The notes under the pieces were generated by a model. That model was not told the DNA's origin, made no database searches, and saw only the letters and a program-made list of their open reading frames with translations. From Sabulicella glaciei (lineage in GTDB: Bacteria; Pseudomonadota; Alphaproteobacteria; Acetobacterales; Acetobacteraceae), in contig NZ_JAPFQI010000015.1 of assembly GCF_026183895.1 (NCBI RefSeq), positions 1 to 64,000 of the forward strand: DNA of 64,000 bases, read 5' to 3'. Below are positions 36,404 through 46,521 of the stretch, one piece after another. The position numbers and the translations under genes were made by a program. How positions within the stretch are numbered: position 1 is the first letter of the stretch; the number at the start of each line of letters is the position of its first letter.

Positions 36404-38641
36404 TCACCGCGGGGCGTCGCGCGGGCGCCAGGAATCCAGGTGGGTGTGATTCAGGAAGAACTCGTCGCGCGGGAACATGTCCGTCAGCGGCGGCTCGGCG
36501 CGGGGCGTCCCTTCGTTCCACACCGTCACCGGCCCGTCCACGAGCCTGGACAGGTCGTCGGAGCGGGGATTGCCACGGCGCGCATGGGCGAGGACTTCCG
36601 GACTGCGCAGCAATTCCAGCAGCGCGGCATGGCCGAAGGGAATGGGGCGGTCGCTGCCGATCATCACCTGGACCGGCGTGAGCAGGATCGCGTGGGGAAA
36701 GGAGGCGGCAAAGGTGTCGATGACGCGCCAGGTGGGCGCCCACTGCACGTAGAGCCCGCCGGGGGCGAGGCGCGCGCGCACCTGCTGGAGGAACTCGGCT
36801 GAATAGAGCAGGCCGGAATGGCTGGATTGCGGGCGGATCGCATCCGCCTCGATCACGTCGTAAAGGCCGTCGACGCGCGTCAGCGCCCGCCGTCCGTCTC
36901 CATATTCCAGGGTGACGCGCCTGTCGGCCAGCATGGACGCCACCGCGCCGTCCGGCCGCTCCTCCGCGATGTCCTCCAGCGCGTCCAGCACGGGGCGCAC
37001 CAGCTCGATCGCGCGGATCTCCTCCGTCCGGCGGCTGACCGTCGCGCCGTAGGGCGTCCCGCCCGAGCCGACGCCGATGGCGAGGATGCGCTTCGGCTCC
37101 GGATGCAGCAGCGGCCCCAGCATGCCGAGCAGGATGTGGGTGTCGAGAAAGGGCACGAAGCCCTGACCGTGTCCCATGATGAAGAAGCGCCCGTCTTCGC
37201 GCCCCGGCAGGGTCGCGCGCTCGCGGTAGAGCACCACGCCCGAGCGGTCCTCGCCCCAGGCGGTCAGGGTCGGGGCGGTGATGCCGTGCATGCGCGTCCA
37301 GAAGGCGGCATTGCCCGGAACGGCGAAGAGGATCAGGGCCGTCGCGCCGGCGAGGGCGAGGATCGGCCGCCGCGCCGCTCGCGCCTGGAACAGCCAGAAC
37401 AGCAGCAGGAGCAGTGACAGCGCCGCCAGCAGCCGCAGCGTCCCCGCCGTGCCGAAGTAGTGGAAGGTGACGAGGCCCGTGAGGATGGAGCCCGCGGCGT
37501 TGCCCAGGATGTTCGCCAGCTGGACCCATCCGACGCGCGCCCCCACGCTCGCCAGGTCCTGCTGCACAGCGCGCTGCACGAAGGGAAAGGTCATGCCGAT
37601 GATGAAGGAGGGCGGCGCGACCACCAGCACGATGATGAAGGTGGAGACCGCGATCTCGCGCGGGCCGAAGCGGTCGAAATCCACCCCCATCCAGTCGCGC
37701 AGCGGGTTTTCGCCGATGGCCCACCACAGCGCGCCCAGCAGCAGCGCGCCCAGGGCGAAGCCGCCGCCCTGCGTCAGGAAGAAGGCCGGGCGCGGGTCCT
37801 TCATGCGGCGCACCATGCGCGCGGCCAGCGCCATGCCGAGCCCGTCGGCGAGCAGGAAGATGCCGAGCACGGTCGGGAAGAGATAGGCGTGGTACTGGCC
37901 GAACTGGCCCAGCACCCGCACCCAGACGATCTCCAGCGCCACGATCACGTAGCCGGACAGGAAGACCAGCAGGCACCAGAGCGGCAGGTTGCCGAAGGGC
38001 TCGCCGCCCTTCGCGTCCGCCACCTTCTCCGCGGCCGGCGCGGTGCGCGGCGTCGCGCCCAGCAGCGTCAAGGCCAATCCCGCCGCCACGAGATCCAGCC
38101 CAGCCGCGAGGCCGAGCGCGCCGACATAGCCGAGATTGCCGACGATGAACCAACCGCCGAGCAGCGCGCCCAGCCCCGCCCCCAGCGTGTTCAGCCCGTA
38201 GAGCGTGCCGATCCGTTCCGCCACCGTCTCCAGGCTGGTGGCCACCGCGCGCGCGAGAAAGGGCAGGGAGGCGCCCATGAGCGTGGTCGGGACGACGAGG
38301 CCCGCGAAGCACAGGGCGAAGATGGCCGGGACGCTGGTCACGCTCTCCGACAGGCCCATCGCGATGAAGTCGTACAGGAAGAACTTGGAAAGCAGGGCGC
38401 AGACCGCGACCCCCGCCTCGCAGAGGGCGAAGCCTGCCAGGGCGGCGCGCGGGGAAAGCCGGTCCGCCCATTTCGCCCCGAGGATGGAGCCGAGCCCCAG
38501 CCCCGCAAGGAAGGCGCCCACCACCAGGGCGGCCGAAACCGTGTCGCTCCCGGCGAAGACACCCAGCATGCGCTGCCAGATGATCTGGCACAGCAGGGCG
38601 CCGAATCCGGAAAGGAAGAAGGCGATCATGAGCCGGGTCAT
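36404..38641 (-). CDS. Fused membrane/spermidine-synthase-like protein
   Basis: A 745-residue protein. About 14 TM helices fill residues 1-440 (MTRLMIAFFLSGFGALLCQI at the start; VSTFIIVLVVAPPSFIIGMT), and a C-terminal SpeE-like methyltransferase fold follows (about 480-700). The nucleotide-site glycines are in ILAIGVGSGGTPYGATV, and an acidic strand follows (IRAIELVRPVLDALEDI; YDVIEADAIRPQSSHSG). The polyamine-synthase active-site residues cannot be confirmed by eye, so true spermidine synthesis is uncertain; these fused proteins are widespread and largely uncharacterised. It is divergent from the alcohol dehydrogenase. Confidence 0.85.
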   Translation of the reverse strand: MTRLMIAFFLSGFGALLCQIIWQRMLGVFAGSDTVSAALVVGAFLAGLGLGSILGAKWADRLSPRAALAGFALCEAGVAVCALLSKFFLYDFIAMGLSESVTSVPAIFALCFAGLVVPTTLMGASLPFLARAVATSLETVAERIGTLYGLNTLGAGLGALLGGWFIVGNLGYVGALGLAAGLDLVAAGLALTLLGATPRTAPAAEKVADAKGGEPFGNLPLWCLLVFLSGYVIVALEIVWVRVLGQFGQYHAYLFPTVLGIFLLADGLGMALAARMVRRMKDPRPAFFLTQGGGFALGALLLGALWWAIGENPLRDWMGVDFDRFGPREIAVSTFIIVLVVAPPSFIIGMTFPFVQRAVQQDLASVGARVGWVQLANILGNAAGSILTGLVTFHYFGTAGTLRLLAALSLLLLLFWLFQARAARRPILALAGATALILFAVPGNAAFWTRMHGITAPTLTAWGEDRSGVVLYRERATLPGREDGRFFIMGHGQGFVPFLDTHILLGMLGPLLHPEPKRILAIGVGSGGTPYGATVSRRTEEIRAIELVRPVLDALEDIAEERPDGAVASMLADRRVTLEYGDGRRALTRVDGLYDVIEADAIRPQSSHSGLLYSAEFLQQVRARLAPGGLYVQWAPTWRVIDTFAASFPHAILLTPVQVMIGSDRPIPFGHAALLELLRSPEVLAHARRGNPRSDDLSRLVDGPVTVWNEGTPRAEPPLTDMFPRDEFFLNHTHLDSWRPRDAPR

Positions 38642-38734
38642 GCTACCTTCCCTGCGATGGAATCGCGGCCTCGGCAAGGCGGCTTGACCCCCGGTGAGGG
38701 CTGGTTTCCCATCCGGGAAAACACGGAGGAATCC

Positions 38735-39793
38735 ATGAAGGCCTGGGCTGTCGTCGAATGCGGGAAGCCGCTCGAGGAAATGGAGCTTCCCACCCCGGAG
38801 CCGCAGGGCGACGAGGTGCTGCTGGAGGTCACCCATGCCGGGGTGTGCCACAGCGACCTGCACATCTGGGAAGGCGAGTACGACCTGGGTGTGCGCGGCA
38901 AGCTGCGCATGACCGACCGCGGGGTGAAGCTGCCGCTCGCCATGGGCCATGAGATCGTCGGCCGCGTGGCGAAGTGGGGGCCGGGGGCCGAGGGCAAGGT
39001 CAAGAAGGGCGAGATCCGTCTCGTCTTCCCCTGGGTCGGCTGCGGCGAGTGCGCCCGCTGCAAGGCGGATGAGGAGAACATGTGCGCGGTCCGCCCGCGC
39101 GCCCTCGGCGTCTACCAGAATGGCGGCTACGCGACGCATGTGCTGGCGACGCACTGGAAGCACCTGATCCCGATCGACGGGCTGGACCCGGCCCTGGCCG
39201 CAACCTACGCCTGCTCCGGCGTCACGGTGTACTCGGCGATCGGCAAGCTGATGCCCATGCCACCGGACGAGGCGATCGTGGTGGTGGGTGCGGGCGGGCT
39301 GGGCCTGCAATGCGTCGCCATCCTGAAGGCGATGGGCCACCGCGCCATCTGCGCCGTGGACGTGGACGCCTCCAAGCTGGAGGCCGCGAAGGCGCAGGGC
39401 GCCTCCGCCACCGTGCTGGGCGGCGAAGACACGGCGAAGCGGATCGTCGAGGCGTGCGGTGGGCCGGTGATGGGGGTGATCGACCTCGTCAACGGCACGC
39501 AGACCGCGATGGCCGCCTTCGATGCGCTGGGCAAGGGCGGCAAGCTGGTGCAGGTCGGGCTGTTCGGGGGCGAGATGCGGGTGCCGCTGCCGCTGATGCC
39601 GATCCGCGCCATTACCATCCAGGGCTCCTACGTGGGCTCGCTGAAGGAATTGCGGGCGTTGGTCTCCATGGCGCAGAAGGGGCAGGTGCCGCCCATCCCC
39701 ATCACGAAGGAGCCCTTCGAGGCCGCCAACTCCGCCCTGAACCGGCTCCGGGATGGGAAGGTGACGGGGCGGATCATCCTTTCGGCGGGTTGA
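38735..39793 (+). CDS. Zinc-dependent alcohol dehydrogenase
   Basis: A medium-chain dehydrogenase (352 residues). Catalytic zinc ligands are Cys38 (GVCHSDLH) and His72-Glu73 (MGHEI); the structural zinc cysteines are Cys103, Cys106, Cys109 and Cys117. The NAD(P) Rossmann loop is VVVGAGGLGLQCV (about 184-196), followed by Asp at the next strand end (AVDVD), which favours NAD+. GGAGGA precedes ATG 38735 by four bases. Substrate could be a primary or secondary alcohol or a hydroxy acid. It is a single-gene unit between the SpeE-like gene and tRNA-Pro. Confidence 0.92.
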   Translation: MKAWAVVECGKPLEEMELPTPEPQGDEVLLEVTHAGVCHSDLHIWEGEYDLGVRGKLRMTDRGVKLPLAMGHEIVGRVAKWGPGAEGKVKKGEIRLVFPWVGCGECARCKADEENMCAVRPRALGVYQNGGYATHVLATHWKHLIPIDGLDPALAATYACSGVTVYSAIGKLMPMPPDEAIVVVGAGGLGLQCVAILKAMGHRAICAVDVDASKLEAAKAQGASATVLGGEDTAKRIVEACGGPVMGVIDLVNGTQTAMAAFDALGKGGKLVQVGLFGGEMRVPLPLMPIRAITIQGSYVGSLKELRALVSMAQKGQVPPIPITKEPFEAANSALNRLRDGKVTGRIILSAG

Positions 39794-39827
39794 GCGGCGG
39801 GAAAAGCGGTGCTACAGCCCCGGCAGT

Positions 39828-39904
39828 CGGAGCGTAGCGCAGCCTGGTAGCGCATCAGTCTGGGGGACTGGGGGTCGTGGGTTCGAATCCCGCCGCTCCG
39901 ACCA
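39828..39904 (+). tRNA. tRNA-Pro (anticodon GGG)
   Basis: A 77-nt cloverleaf. The acceptor stem CGGAGCG pairs with CGCTCCG; the D arm is GCGCAGCCTGGTAGCGC. The anticodon stem TCAGT/ACTGG (one wobble) closes the loop CTGGGGG, giving anticodon GGG for CCC/CCU proline codons. The T arm is GTGGG-TTCGAAT-CCCGC. Discriminator A and CCA are encoded. It lies 34 nt after the alcohol dehydrogenase stop. Confidence 0.95.
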
Positions 39905-39936
39905 TCCACCCCCCCCTTCCATCCTGGCTTCCTGTT

Positions 39937-40803
39937 TCAGCGCGACCCGCGCGGGTCCAGCGCGTCGCGCAGCCCATCGCCGAGCAGGTTGAAGGCGAGC
40001 ACCACCACGAAGATCGCCAGGCCCGGGAAGATGGCGAGCCACGGCGCCGCCTCGATGAAGCGCTGCGCCGAGTTCAGCATGGACCCCCAGGACGGCGCGG
40101 GCGGCTGCTGGCCCAGGCCAAGGAAGCTCAGCGACGCCTCGGCGATGATCGCCTCCGCGATGGCAAGCGTGCCCTGCACCAGCAGCGGCGGCAGGATGTT
40201 CGGCAGGACGTGCAGCACCGCGATGCGCCAGGGCGGGTTGCCCAGGGCGCGCGCCGCCTCCGCCCAGTCCGTCCCCGTCGCCTCCAGCGCCATGCCGCGC
40301 GCGAGCCTGACAAAGACCGGCGAGATGGAGATGGCGATGGCGATCATCGCGTTCTCCAGCGCCGGGCCGAGGAAGGCGGCGAGCGCGATAGCGAGGATCA
40401 GGAAGGGGATGGACAGCATCGCGTCCGAGATGCGCGAGATGACGGCGTCCACCCATCCCTTCGCCAGCCCGGCGACCAGCCCGACCGGCACGCCGATCAC
40501 CACCGCCCCCAACACTGCCACCACCCCGGCCATGAGCGAGGCGCGGGCGCCGAACAGCACGCGCGACAGCACGTCGCGTCCGTTCTCGTCCGTGCCGAAG
40601 GGGTGCGCCCAGGAGGGCGCCTGCCGCAGCCGCGACCAGGAGGTTTCCAGCGGGTCGTAAGGGGCAATCCAGGGCGCCAGCAGCGCCGCCAGGACGAAGA
40701 GCGAGACGACGACGAGCCCGAACATCGCCAGGCGGTGCCGCAGGAAGCGGCGCAGCGCCCGGCGGCCGGGGCTTTCCCCGGCCTCGGCCAGCGACGCGCT
40801 CAT
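39937..40803 (-). CDS. ABC transporter permease (DppC/OppC type)
   Basis: A 288-residue inner-membrane permease, last of the five-gene import operon. It has the OppC N-terminal extension (HRLAMFGLVVVSLFVLAALL, then APWIAPYDPLE), HPFGTDENGRDVLSRVLFGA, and the cytoplasmic EAA-type loop EAARALGNPPWRI (about 205-217). TM helices lie at about 22-44, 92-112, 125-160, 215-235 and 255-275. The ATG overlaps the stop of the DppB-like gene by four bases. Confidence 0.92.
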   Translation of the reverse strand: MSASLAEAGESPGRRALRRFLRHRLAMFGLVVVSLFVLAALLAPWIAPYDPLETSWSRLRQAPSWAHPFGTDENGRDVLSRVLFGARASLMAGVVAVLGAVVIGVPVGLVAGLAKGWVDAVISRISDAMLSIPFLILAIALAAFLGPALENAMIAIAISISPVFVRLARGMALEATGTDWAEAARALGNPPWRIAVLHVLPNILPPLLVQGTLAIAEAIIAEASLSFLGLGQQPPAPSWGSMLNSAQRFIEAAPWLAIFPGLAIFVVVLAFNLLGDGLRDALDPRGSR

Positions 40804-41747
40804 GTCTGCCGCATCCGCGGGTTGATCGCCATGTAGAGGAGGTCCGCGATGAGCGAGAGGGTGACGAAGATCAGCGCCGTGGCCAGGACGACGCCCTGCA
40901 CCACCGGGTAGTCGCGGTTGAACACCGCATCCACCACCAGCTTGCCGAAGCCGGGGATGGTGAAGATCTGCTCGGTCAGGACAGCGCCGGCCAGCAGCTT
41001 GCCGAACTCCACTGTGCCGAGCGTCACCACCGGAATCAGCGCGTTGCGCAGCGCGTGGCGGAACACGACGCGGCGTTCGGCCAAGCCCTTGGCGCGGGCG
41101 GTGCGGACGTAGTCCTGCGCCAGGGCGGACAGCATGGCGGCGCGGGTGTGGCGCATCAGGATGGAGGCGACGCCCGTGCCGAGCACGAAAGCCGGCATGA
41201 TGGTGGTGGCCAGCGACTGCACCGGGTCCTCCCAGAGCGGCACGTAGCCGGAGGGGGGCAGCCAACCAAGCTGCACGCTGAACAGCAGGATCATCATGAT
41301 GCCAAGCCAGAAATTCGGCATGGAGATCCCGAACAGCGCCACCCCGTTGATCAGCCAATCGGCCGGGCGGTCCTTCCAAACGGCCGACAGCACGCCGAGC
41401 GGCACGCCCAGCGCCACGCCGATGACGAAGCTCATGGAGGCGAGCTGGAAGGTGACAGGCAGCTTGGACAGGATGAGTTCCGCCACCGGCAGGCGGATGC
41501 GCCACGAGAAGCCGAAATCCCCGTGCAGCACGCGCCAAAGCCAGTGGAGGTACTGCTCGACCAACGGGCGGTCGAGCAGGAGTTCGCTCCGGATCTGCGC
41601 CAGCACTTCCGGGTCGCCGCGCTCCTCACCGGCCAGGATCAGCGCGGGGTCGCCCGGCATCAGTTGCTGCAGGGCGAAGACCAGCACCGACAGGATCAGC
41701 AGCGTGGGGATGACCTGCCCCAGCCGGCGGAGGAGGAAGGCGGCCAT
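40800..41747 (-). CDS. ABC transporter permease (DppB/OppB type)
   Basis: A 315-residue permease with the DppB hallmarks [54 protein letters not shown] and the EAA-like loop DYVRTARAKGLAERRVVFRH (about 200-219), ending in DLLYMAINPRMR. About six TM helices are present. The ATG shares one base with the substrate-binding protein stop (TAATG). It pairs with the DppC-like protein to form the channel. Confidence 0.92.
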   Translation of the reverse strand: MAAFLLRRLGQVIPTLLILSVLVFALQQLMPGDPALILAGEERGDPEVLAQIRSELLLDRPLVEQYLHWLWRVLHGDFGFSWRIRLPVAELILSKLPVTFQLASMSFVIGVALGVPLGVLSAVWKDRPADWLINGVALFGISMPNFWLGIMMILLFSVQLGWLPPSGYVPLWEDPVQSLATTIMPAFVLGTGVASILMRHTRAAMLSALAQDYVRTARAKGLAERRVVFRHALRNALIPVVTLGTVEFGKLLAGAVLTEQIFTIPGFGKLVVDAVFNRDYPVVQGVVLATALIFVTLSLIADLLYMAINPRMRQT

Positions 41748-43270
41748 TACTGCAGGCGAAGCCCCTGCGGACGGATCAGCCCGTCGGGGCTCACGCTGAA
41801 GCCCTGCAGCCGCGCCGTGTGGGCGACGATGTTCTTGCGGTGCCACAGGTAGATGCGGCTGCGGTCCTGCCGGATCGCGATTTCCCAGATGCGGCCGTAC
41901 AGGGCGCGGCGCTTCTCCGCATCCTGCTCCACCCGCGCCTCATCCAGCAGCCGGTCCACCTCGGGGTTGGAGTAGCGGCCGTCATTCTGCGGCCCGCGGG
42001 AATGGATGAAGGTCCAGGTGTTGCCGTCCGGGTCCACCCGGCCCGACCAGGCAAGCAGGTAGGCCTCGAACTCGCCGCGCGTCGCGGCCTGGAGGCTGCT
42101 GGCGAATTCCATGGCGTTGATGCGGACGTCGAACCCGGCCTCGCGCGCCATGGCCTGCACCACCTCGCCCACCTGACGGAGGTCGGGGTTGTTGGGCACG
42201 GTCAGCTCGACCCGGACGGGGGTCTGCACGCCCGCCTCGCGCAACAGGGCGCGGGCTCGCTCCAGGTTGCGGGGCTCGGGCTGGAAGGCGCGGACGTGGA
42301 AGGGATTCGCGGGGGGGACCGGCTGGGCGGTGGGGGTGTACATCCCCTCGAAGACCACCTGGTTCAGCGCGTTGCGGTCCAGCGACAGCTCAAAGGCGGC
42401 GCGGACCCGCGCATCCTGGCCGAGCGGCGTCTGGGCTCGGGCGCCGTTGCCGATGTTGAAGGTGATGCTCTGGTAGCCCAGCTCGTCGCTCACCGCGACG
42501 CGCAGGCGGGAGTTGCGGCGCACCGCCGCCACGTCGTCCGGGTCGATGGTCTGCACGATCTCCAGCGCGCCCGACTGAAGGTTGGCGAGGCGAACCGTGC
42601 TGTCCGGGATGGGCTGGAAGGTGACGCGCGGGATGTGGATGGCCGCGGCGTTCCAGTATTCGGGGAAGCGCTCCAGCACGATGCGGTCCTGGGCGATGCG
42701 CTCGGCGAAGCGGTATGGCCCGGCGCAGACCGGGCGGTTGCCGAAGTTGCGCCCCGCCGCCTCGGCCGCCTTGGGCGAGACGATCATGCCGGCGCGGTCG
42801 GTCAGCTGGGACAGAAAGGCGGCGGAAGGCTGGCGCAGCCGGATGCGGACGGTGCGCGGGTTCACCACCTCCACCGCTTCCATGATGCCGATCTCGCCGC
42901 GGCGGAAGGAACCCTGCATGGTTAGGTGGCGGTCGAGCGAGTAGCGCACCGCCTCGGCGTCCATCGGCTCGCCGTCGTGGAAGCGCACGTTGTCGCGCAG
43001 CGTGATGACGAGCGTGCGTGGATCCTCCCACCGGTGCCCGGTGGCGAGTTGCGGCACGATCTCCAGCTTGTCGTTGATGTCGAACAGCTTGTCGCAAAGG
43101 CTCGCGAAGACGATGCGCCCGACAAAGGTGCGCGCCAGGGTCGGGTCGAGGATGTCCGGGTCCTCGCGCAGCCCGATGCGGAGGTTCTGCCCCTGTGCCT
43201 GGGCGTCGTGCGCGGCGGCGCCGAGGCCGAGCGCCGCACAGGCGGTGAGAAGAACACGGCGGAATGTCAT
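41747..43270 (-). CDS. ABC transporter substrate-binding protein, SBP_bac_5 family
   Basis: A 507-residue periplasmic receptor of the peptide/nickel type. A Sec signal peptide ([20 protein letters not shown]) ends near AQAQG. The family core begins [20 protein letters not shown], then [20 protein letters not shown] (about 95-114), [19 protein letters not shown] and the C-terminal [15 protein letters not shown]. The gene overlaps both neighbours (4 nt with the upstream ATPase, 1 nt with the permease), which is unusual because receptor genes normally have their own spacing. The ligand is unknown: peptide, sugar derivative, opine or glutathione are all possible. Confidence 0.92.
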   Translation of the reverse strand: MTFRRVLLTACAALGLGAAAHDAQAQGQNLRIGLREDPDILDPTLARTFVGRIVFASLCDKLFDINDKLEIVPQLATGHRWEDPRTLVITLRDNVRFHDGEPMDAEAVRYSLDRHLTMQGSFRRGEIGIMEAVEVVNPRTVRIRLRQPSAAFLSQLTDRAGMIVSPKAAEAAGRNFGNRPVCAGPYRFAERIAQDRIVLERFPEYWNAAAIHIPRVTFQPIPDSTVRLANLQSGALEIVQTIDPDDVAAVRRNSRLRVAVSDELGYQSITFNIGNGARAQTPLGQDARVRAAFELSLDRNALNQVVFEGMYTPTAQPVPPANPFHVRAFQPEPRNLERARALLREAGVQTPVRVELTVPNNPDLRQVGEVVQAMAREAGFDVRINAMEFASSLQAATRGEFEAYLLAWSGRVDPDGNTWTFIHSRGPQNDGRYSNPEVDRLLDEARVEQDAEKRRALYGRIWEIAIRQDRSRIYLWHRKNIVAHTARLQGFSVSPDGLIRPQGLRLQ

Positions 43271-44294
43271 GGCGTCGTCTCCCGGTCGAAGAAGGATTGC
43301 AGGTGGCGCAGTCGCGCATCCGGCTCCGCCTCGCGCAAGGGCGGGGCAGGGGGAAGCGAGTCCTGGAAGTGGCAGGCGGCGCGGTGGGTGAGGCCGTCCA
43401 GCTCCGGCTCCACCTCGCGGCAATAGGGCTGCGCGAAGGGGCAGCGCGTGTGGAAGCGGCATCCGGAGGGCGGCGCGACGGGCGAGGGGATGTCGCCCTC
43501 CAGCATCGCCGGCTTCTGCCCCTGGCCCGGCACGGCGGCGAGGAGCGCGCGGGTGTAGGGGTGGCGCGGGTTGCGGAACAGGGCCTCGGCGGCGCCCTCC
43601 TCCACGATCTTGCCGAGATACATGACGGCCACGCGGTCGGCGACCTGACGCACCACGCCGAGATCGTGGGAGATTAGGATGAAGGTGAGCCCCAGCTCCT
43701 TGATCAGCCCGGCCAGCAGGTTCACCACCTGCGCCTGCACCGAGACATCGAGCGCGGAAACCGGCTCGTCGCCGATGATCAGCTCCGGCTCCGAGGCGAG
43801 CGCCCGGGCGATGGCGATGCGCTGGCGCTGCCCGCCGCTGAACTCGTGCGGCCAGCGCCGCGCCAGCTCCGGCCGCAGCCCGACGCGGGACAGGAGCTCG
43901 GCCACGCGCTCCCGCTCGCGCCCCTTGTGCAGCCCGTGCAGCTTCAGCGGCTCGGCGATCGCCGCCTCCACCGTCATGCGCGGGTCCAGGCTGCCGAACG
44001 GGTCCTGGAAGATCAGCTGCATCCGGCGGCGGCGCTTCCGCAGCGCCGAAGCGGAAAGGGCGCGCAGATCCTCGCCCTCGAAATGCAGCGTGCCGGAATC
44101 GGGCTCGATCAGCCGCAGCAGCAAGCGGCCGAGCGTGGACTTGCCGCAGCCGCTTTCGCCCACCACGGCCAGGACCTCGCCGCGATACACGAAGAGGGAC
44201 ACGCCATCCACCGCGCGCACCGCGCCCTTGGCGCGGCCCAGCGCGTCGCGGATCGGGAAGTGGCGGACCAGCCCCTTCGCTTCCAGCAACGCGG

Positions 44295-44298
<4 letters not shown>
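43267..44298 (-). CDS. ABC transporter ATP-binding protein (DppF/OppF type)
   Basis: A 343-residue ATPase: Walker [10 protein letters not shown] (about 47-55), Q-loop [14 protein letters not shown], signature [16 protein letters not shown], Walker [14 protein letters not shown]-loop [10 protein letters not shown]. The C-terminal oligopeptide-ATPase extension has the cysteine set [14 protein letters not shown], usually an Fe-S or metal-binding element in this subfamily. The long acidic/Pro tail ([15 protein letters not shown]) is extra. Start MTALLEAKG overlaps the previous stop by four bases. Confidence 0.92.
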
Positions 44299-45275
<977 letters not shown>

Positions 45276-45367
45276 GAACCGGGAATGACCGCTGTGCCGC
45301 GCCGGCGCAAGAGGCCAGCGCAAGGCTGCTTCGCACCCGCAGCAGGGCAATGCCGCATGCCCGGGCA

Positions 45368-45393
45368 GGCTGCCGCCGCGGAGGGCGGCAGCC
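45368..45393 (-). terminator. Strong hairpin after hppD
   Basis: GGCTGCCGCC-(6 nt)-GGCGGCAGCC is a perfect 10-bp stem with a six-base loop, 15 nt downstream of the hppD stop on the minus strand. No T-run follows, as is common in very GC-rich genomes. It probably separates the aromatic genes from the ABC operon. Confidence 0.55.
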
Positions 45394-45407
45394 GTACCGG
45401 ATGCCCG

Positions 45408-46508
45408 TTACCCCGCCGTCGGCTTCAGGACTCCGCGCCGCACCTGGTCCAGTTCGATGCTTTCGAACAGGGCGCGGAAATTGCCTTCGCCGAAGCCCTG
45501 GTCGCCCTTGCGCTGGATGAGTTCGAAGAAGATCGGTCCTAGGACGGTTTCGGTGAAGATCTGCAGGAGGCGTCCGCCGGAGGGGGAGCCGTCCATCAGG
45601 ATCCGGTTGCGCGCCATCCGCTCCAGATCCTCGCCCGTGTCCGGCAGGCGCTGAGGCAGCAGCTCGTAATATGTGTCGGGCGTGTCGAGGAAGCGCACCG
45701 CCTGCGCCCGCAGCCCCTCGACCGAGGCGTAGATGTCCTCCGTCCCCATGGCGATGTGCTGGATGCCCTCGCCGTTGTAGGCGCGCAGGTATTCCTCGAT
45801 CTGGCTCTTGTCGTCGCTCGACTCGTTGATGGGGATGCGGATCTGGCCGCAGGGGCTGGTCATCGCCTTGGATTTCAGCCCGGTCAGCTTCCCCTCGATG
45901 TCGAAGTAGCGGATCTCGCGGAAGTTGAAGAGGCGCTCATAGAAACCGGACCAGGCGTCCATGCGGCCGCGATGGACGTTGTGCGTCAGGTGGTCGATCA
46001 CCGTCAGCCCGTTGCCCTTGGGGTGCCTTTCCGCCCCGTCCTCGAAGCGGAAATCCACGTCGTAAATTGAGCCCTGCGGCCCGAACCGGTCCACGAAATA
46101 GATCAGGCTGCCGCCGATCCCCTCAATGGCCGGGATGTTCAGCTCCATCGGGCCGACCCTTCCGTGGAAGGGGCGGGCGCCGAGGCTCACCGCGCGCTCG
46201 AAGGCCGCGGCCGCGTCGGCGACGCGGAACGCCATGGCGCAGGCCGAAGGGCCGTGCACCCGGGCGAAGGCCTGGGCGAAGCTCGCCGGCTCGGCGTTCA
46301 GGATGAAGTTCACCTGCCCCTGGCGCCAGAGCGACACGTCCTTGGAGCGGTGCCGCGCCACCTGGAGGAAGCCCATGCGCGAGAAGACGTCGCGCAGTTG
46401 CGCCTGGTCGGGGCCGGTGAACTCGACGAATTCGAATCCGTCCGTGCCCATCGGATTGGGGTCGCAGACGCGGCCCGCCACGTCGGTCCTGTCGGGAGGG
46501 ATGTCCAT
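45408..46508 (-). CDS. hppD: 4-hydroxyphenylpyruvate dioxygenase
   Basis: Converts 4-hydroxyphenylpyruvate to homogentisate in tyrosine breakdown. The 366-residue protein has both VOC-type halves; the Fe(II) ligands are His173 (IDHLTHNV), His251 (GIQHIAMG) and Glu329 (GPIFFELIQR), with the C-terminal GFGEGNFRALFESIELDQ. AGGAG precedes the ATG. It lies 13 nt downstream of phhA, so phenylalanine and tyrosine catabolism are co-transcribed. The next enzyme, homogentisate dioxygenase, is not in the window. Confidence 0.96.
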   Translation of the reverse strand: MDIPPDRTDVAGRVCDPNPMGTDGFEFVEFTGPDQAQLRDVFSRMGFLQVARHRSKDVSLWRQGQVNFILNAEPASFAQAFARVHGPSACAMAFRVADAAAAFERAVSLGARPFHGRVGPMELNIPAIEGIGGSLIYFVDRFGPQGSIYDVDFRFEDGAERHPKGNGLTVIDHLTHNVHRGRMDAWSGFYERLFNFREIRYFDIEGKLTGLKSKAMTSPCGQIRIPINESSDDKSQIEEYLRAYNGEGIQHIAMGTEDIYASVEGLRAQAVRFLDTPDTYYELLPQRLPDTGEDLERMARNRILMDGSPSGGRLLQIFTETVLGPIFFELIQRKGDQGFGEGNFRALFESIELDQVRRGVLKPTAG

Positions 46509-46521
46509 GGTCGTGTCGCTC

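Noticed and set aside
37460-38734. Long N-terminal extension of the alcohol dehydrogenase frame
   Set aside because: The extra 425 codons are antisense to the SpeE-like gene, of low complexity, and the strong GGAGGA site marks ATG 38735 as the start.
38642-39340. Extension of the SpeE-like protein over the alcohol dehydrogenase gene
   Set aside because: It is antisense to a clear dehydrogenase; the protein family begins at the first TM helix (MTRLMIAFF).
39828-39936. tRNA-Pro as a possible integration site of a genomic island
   Set aside because: No integrase, no repeated tRNA 3' end further along, and the neighbours look like ordinary chromosome.
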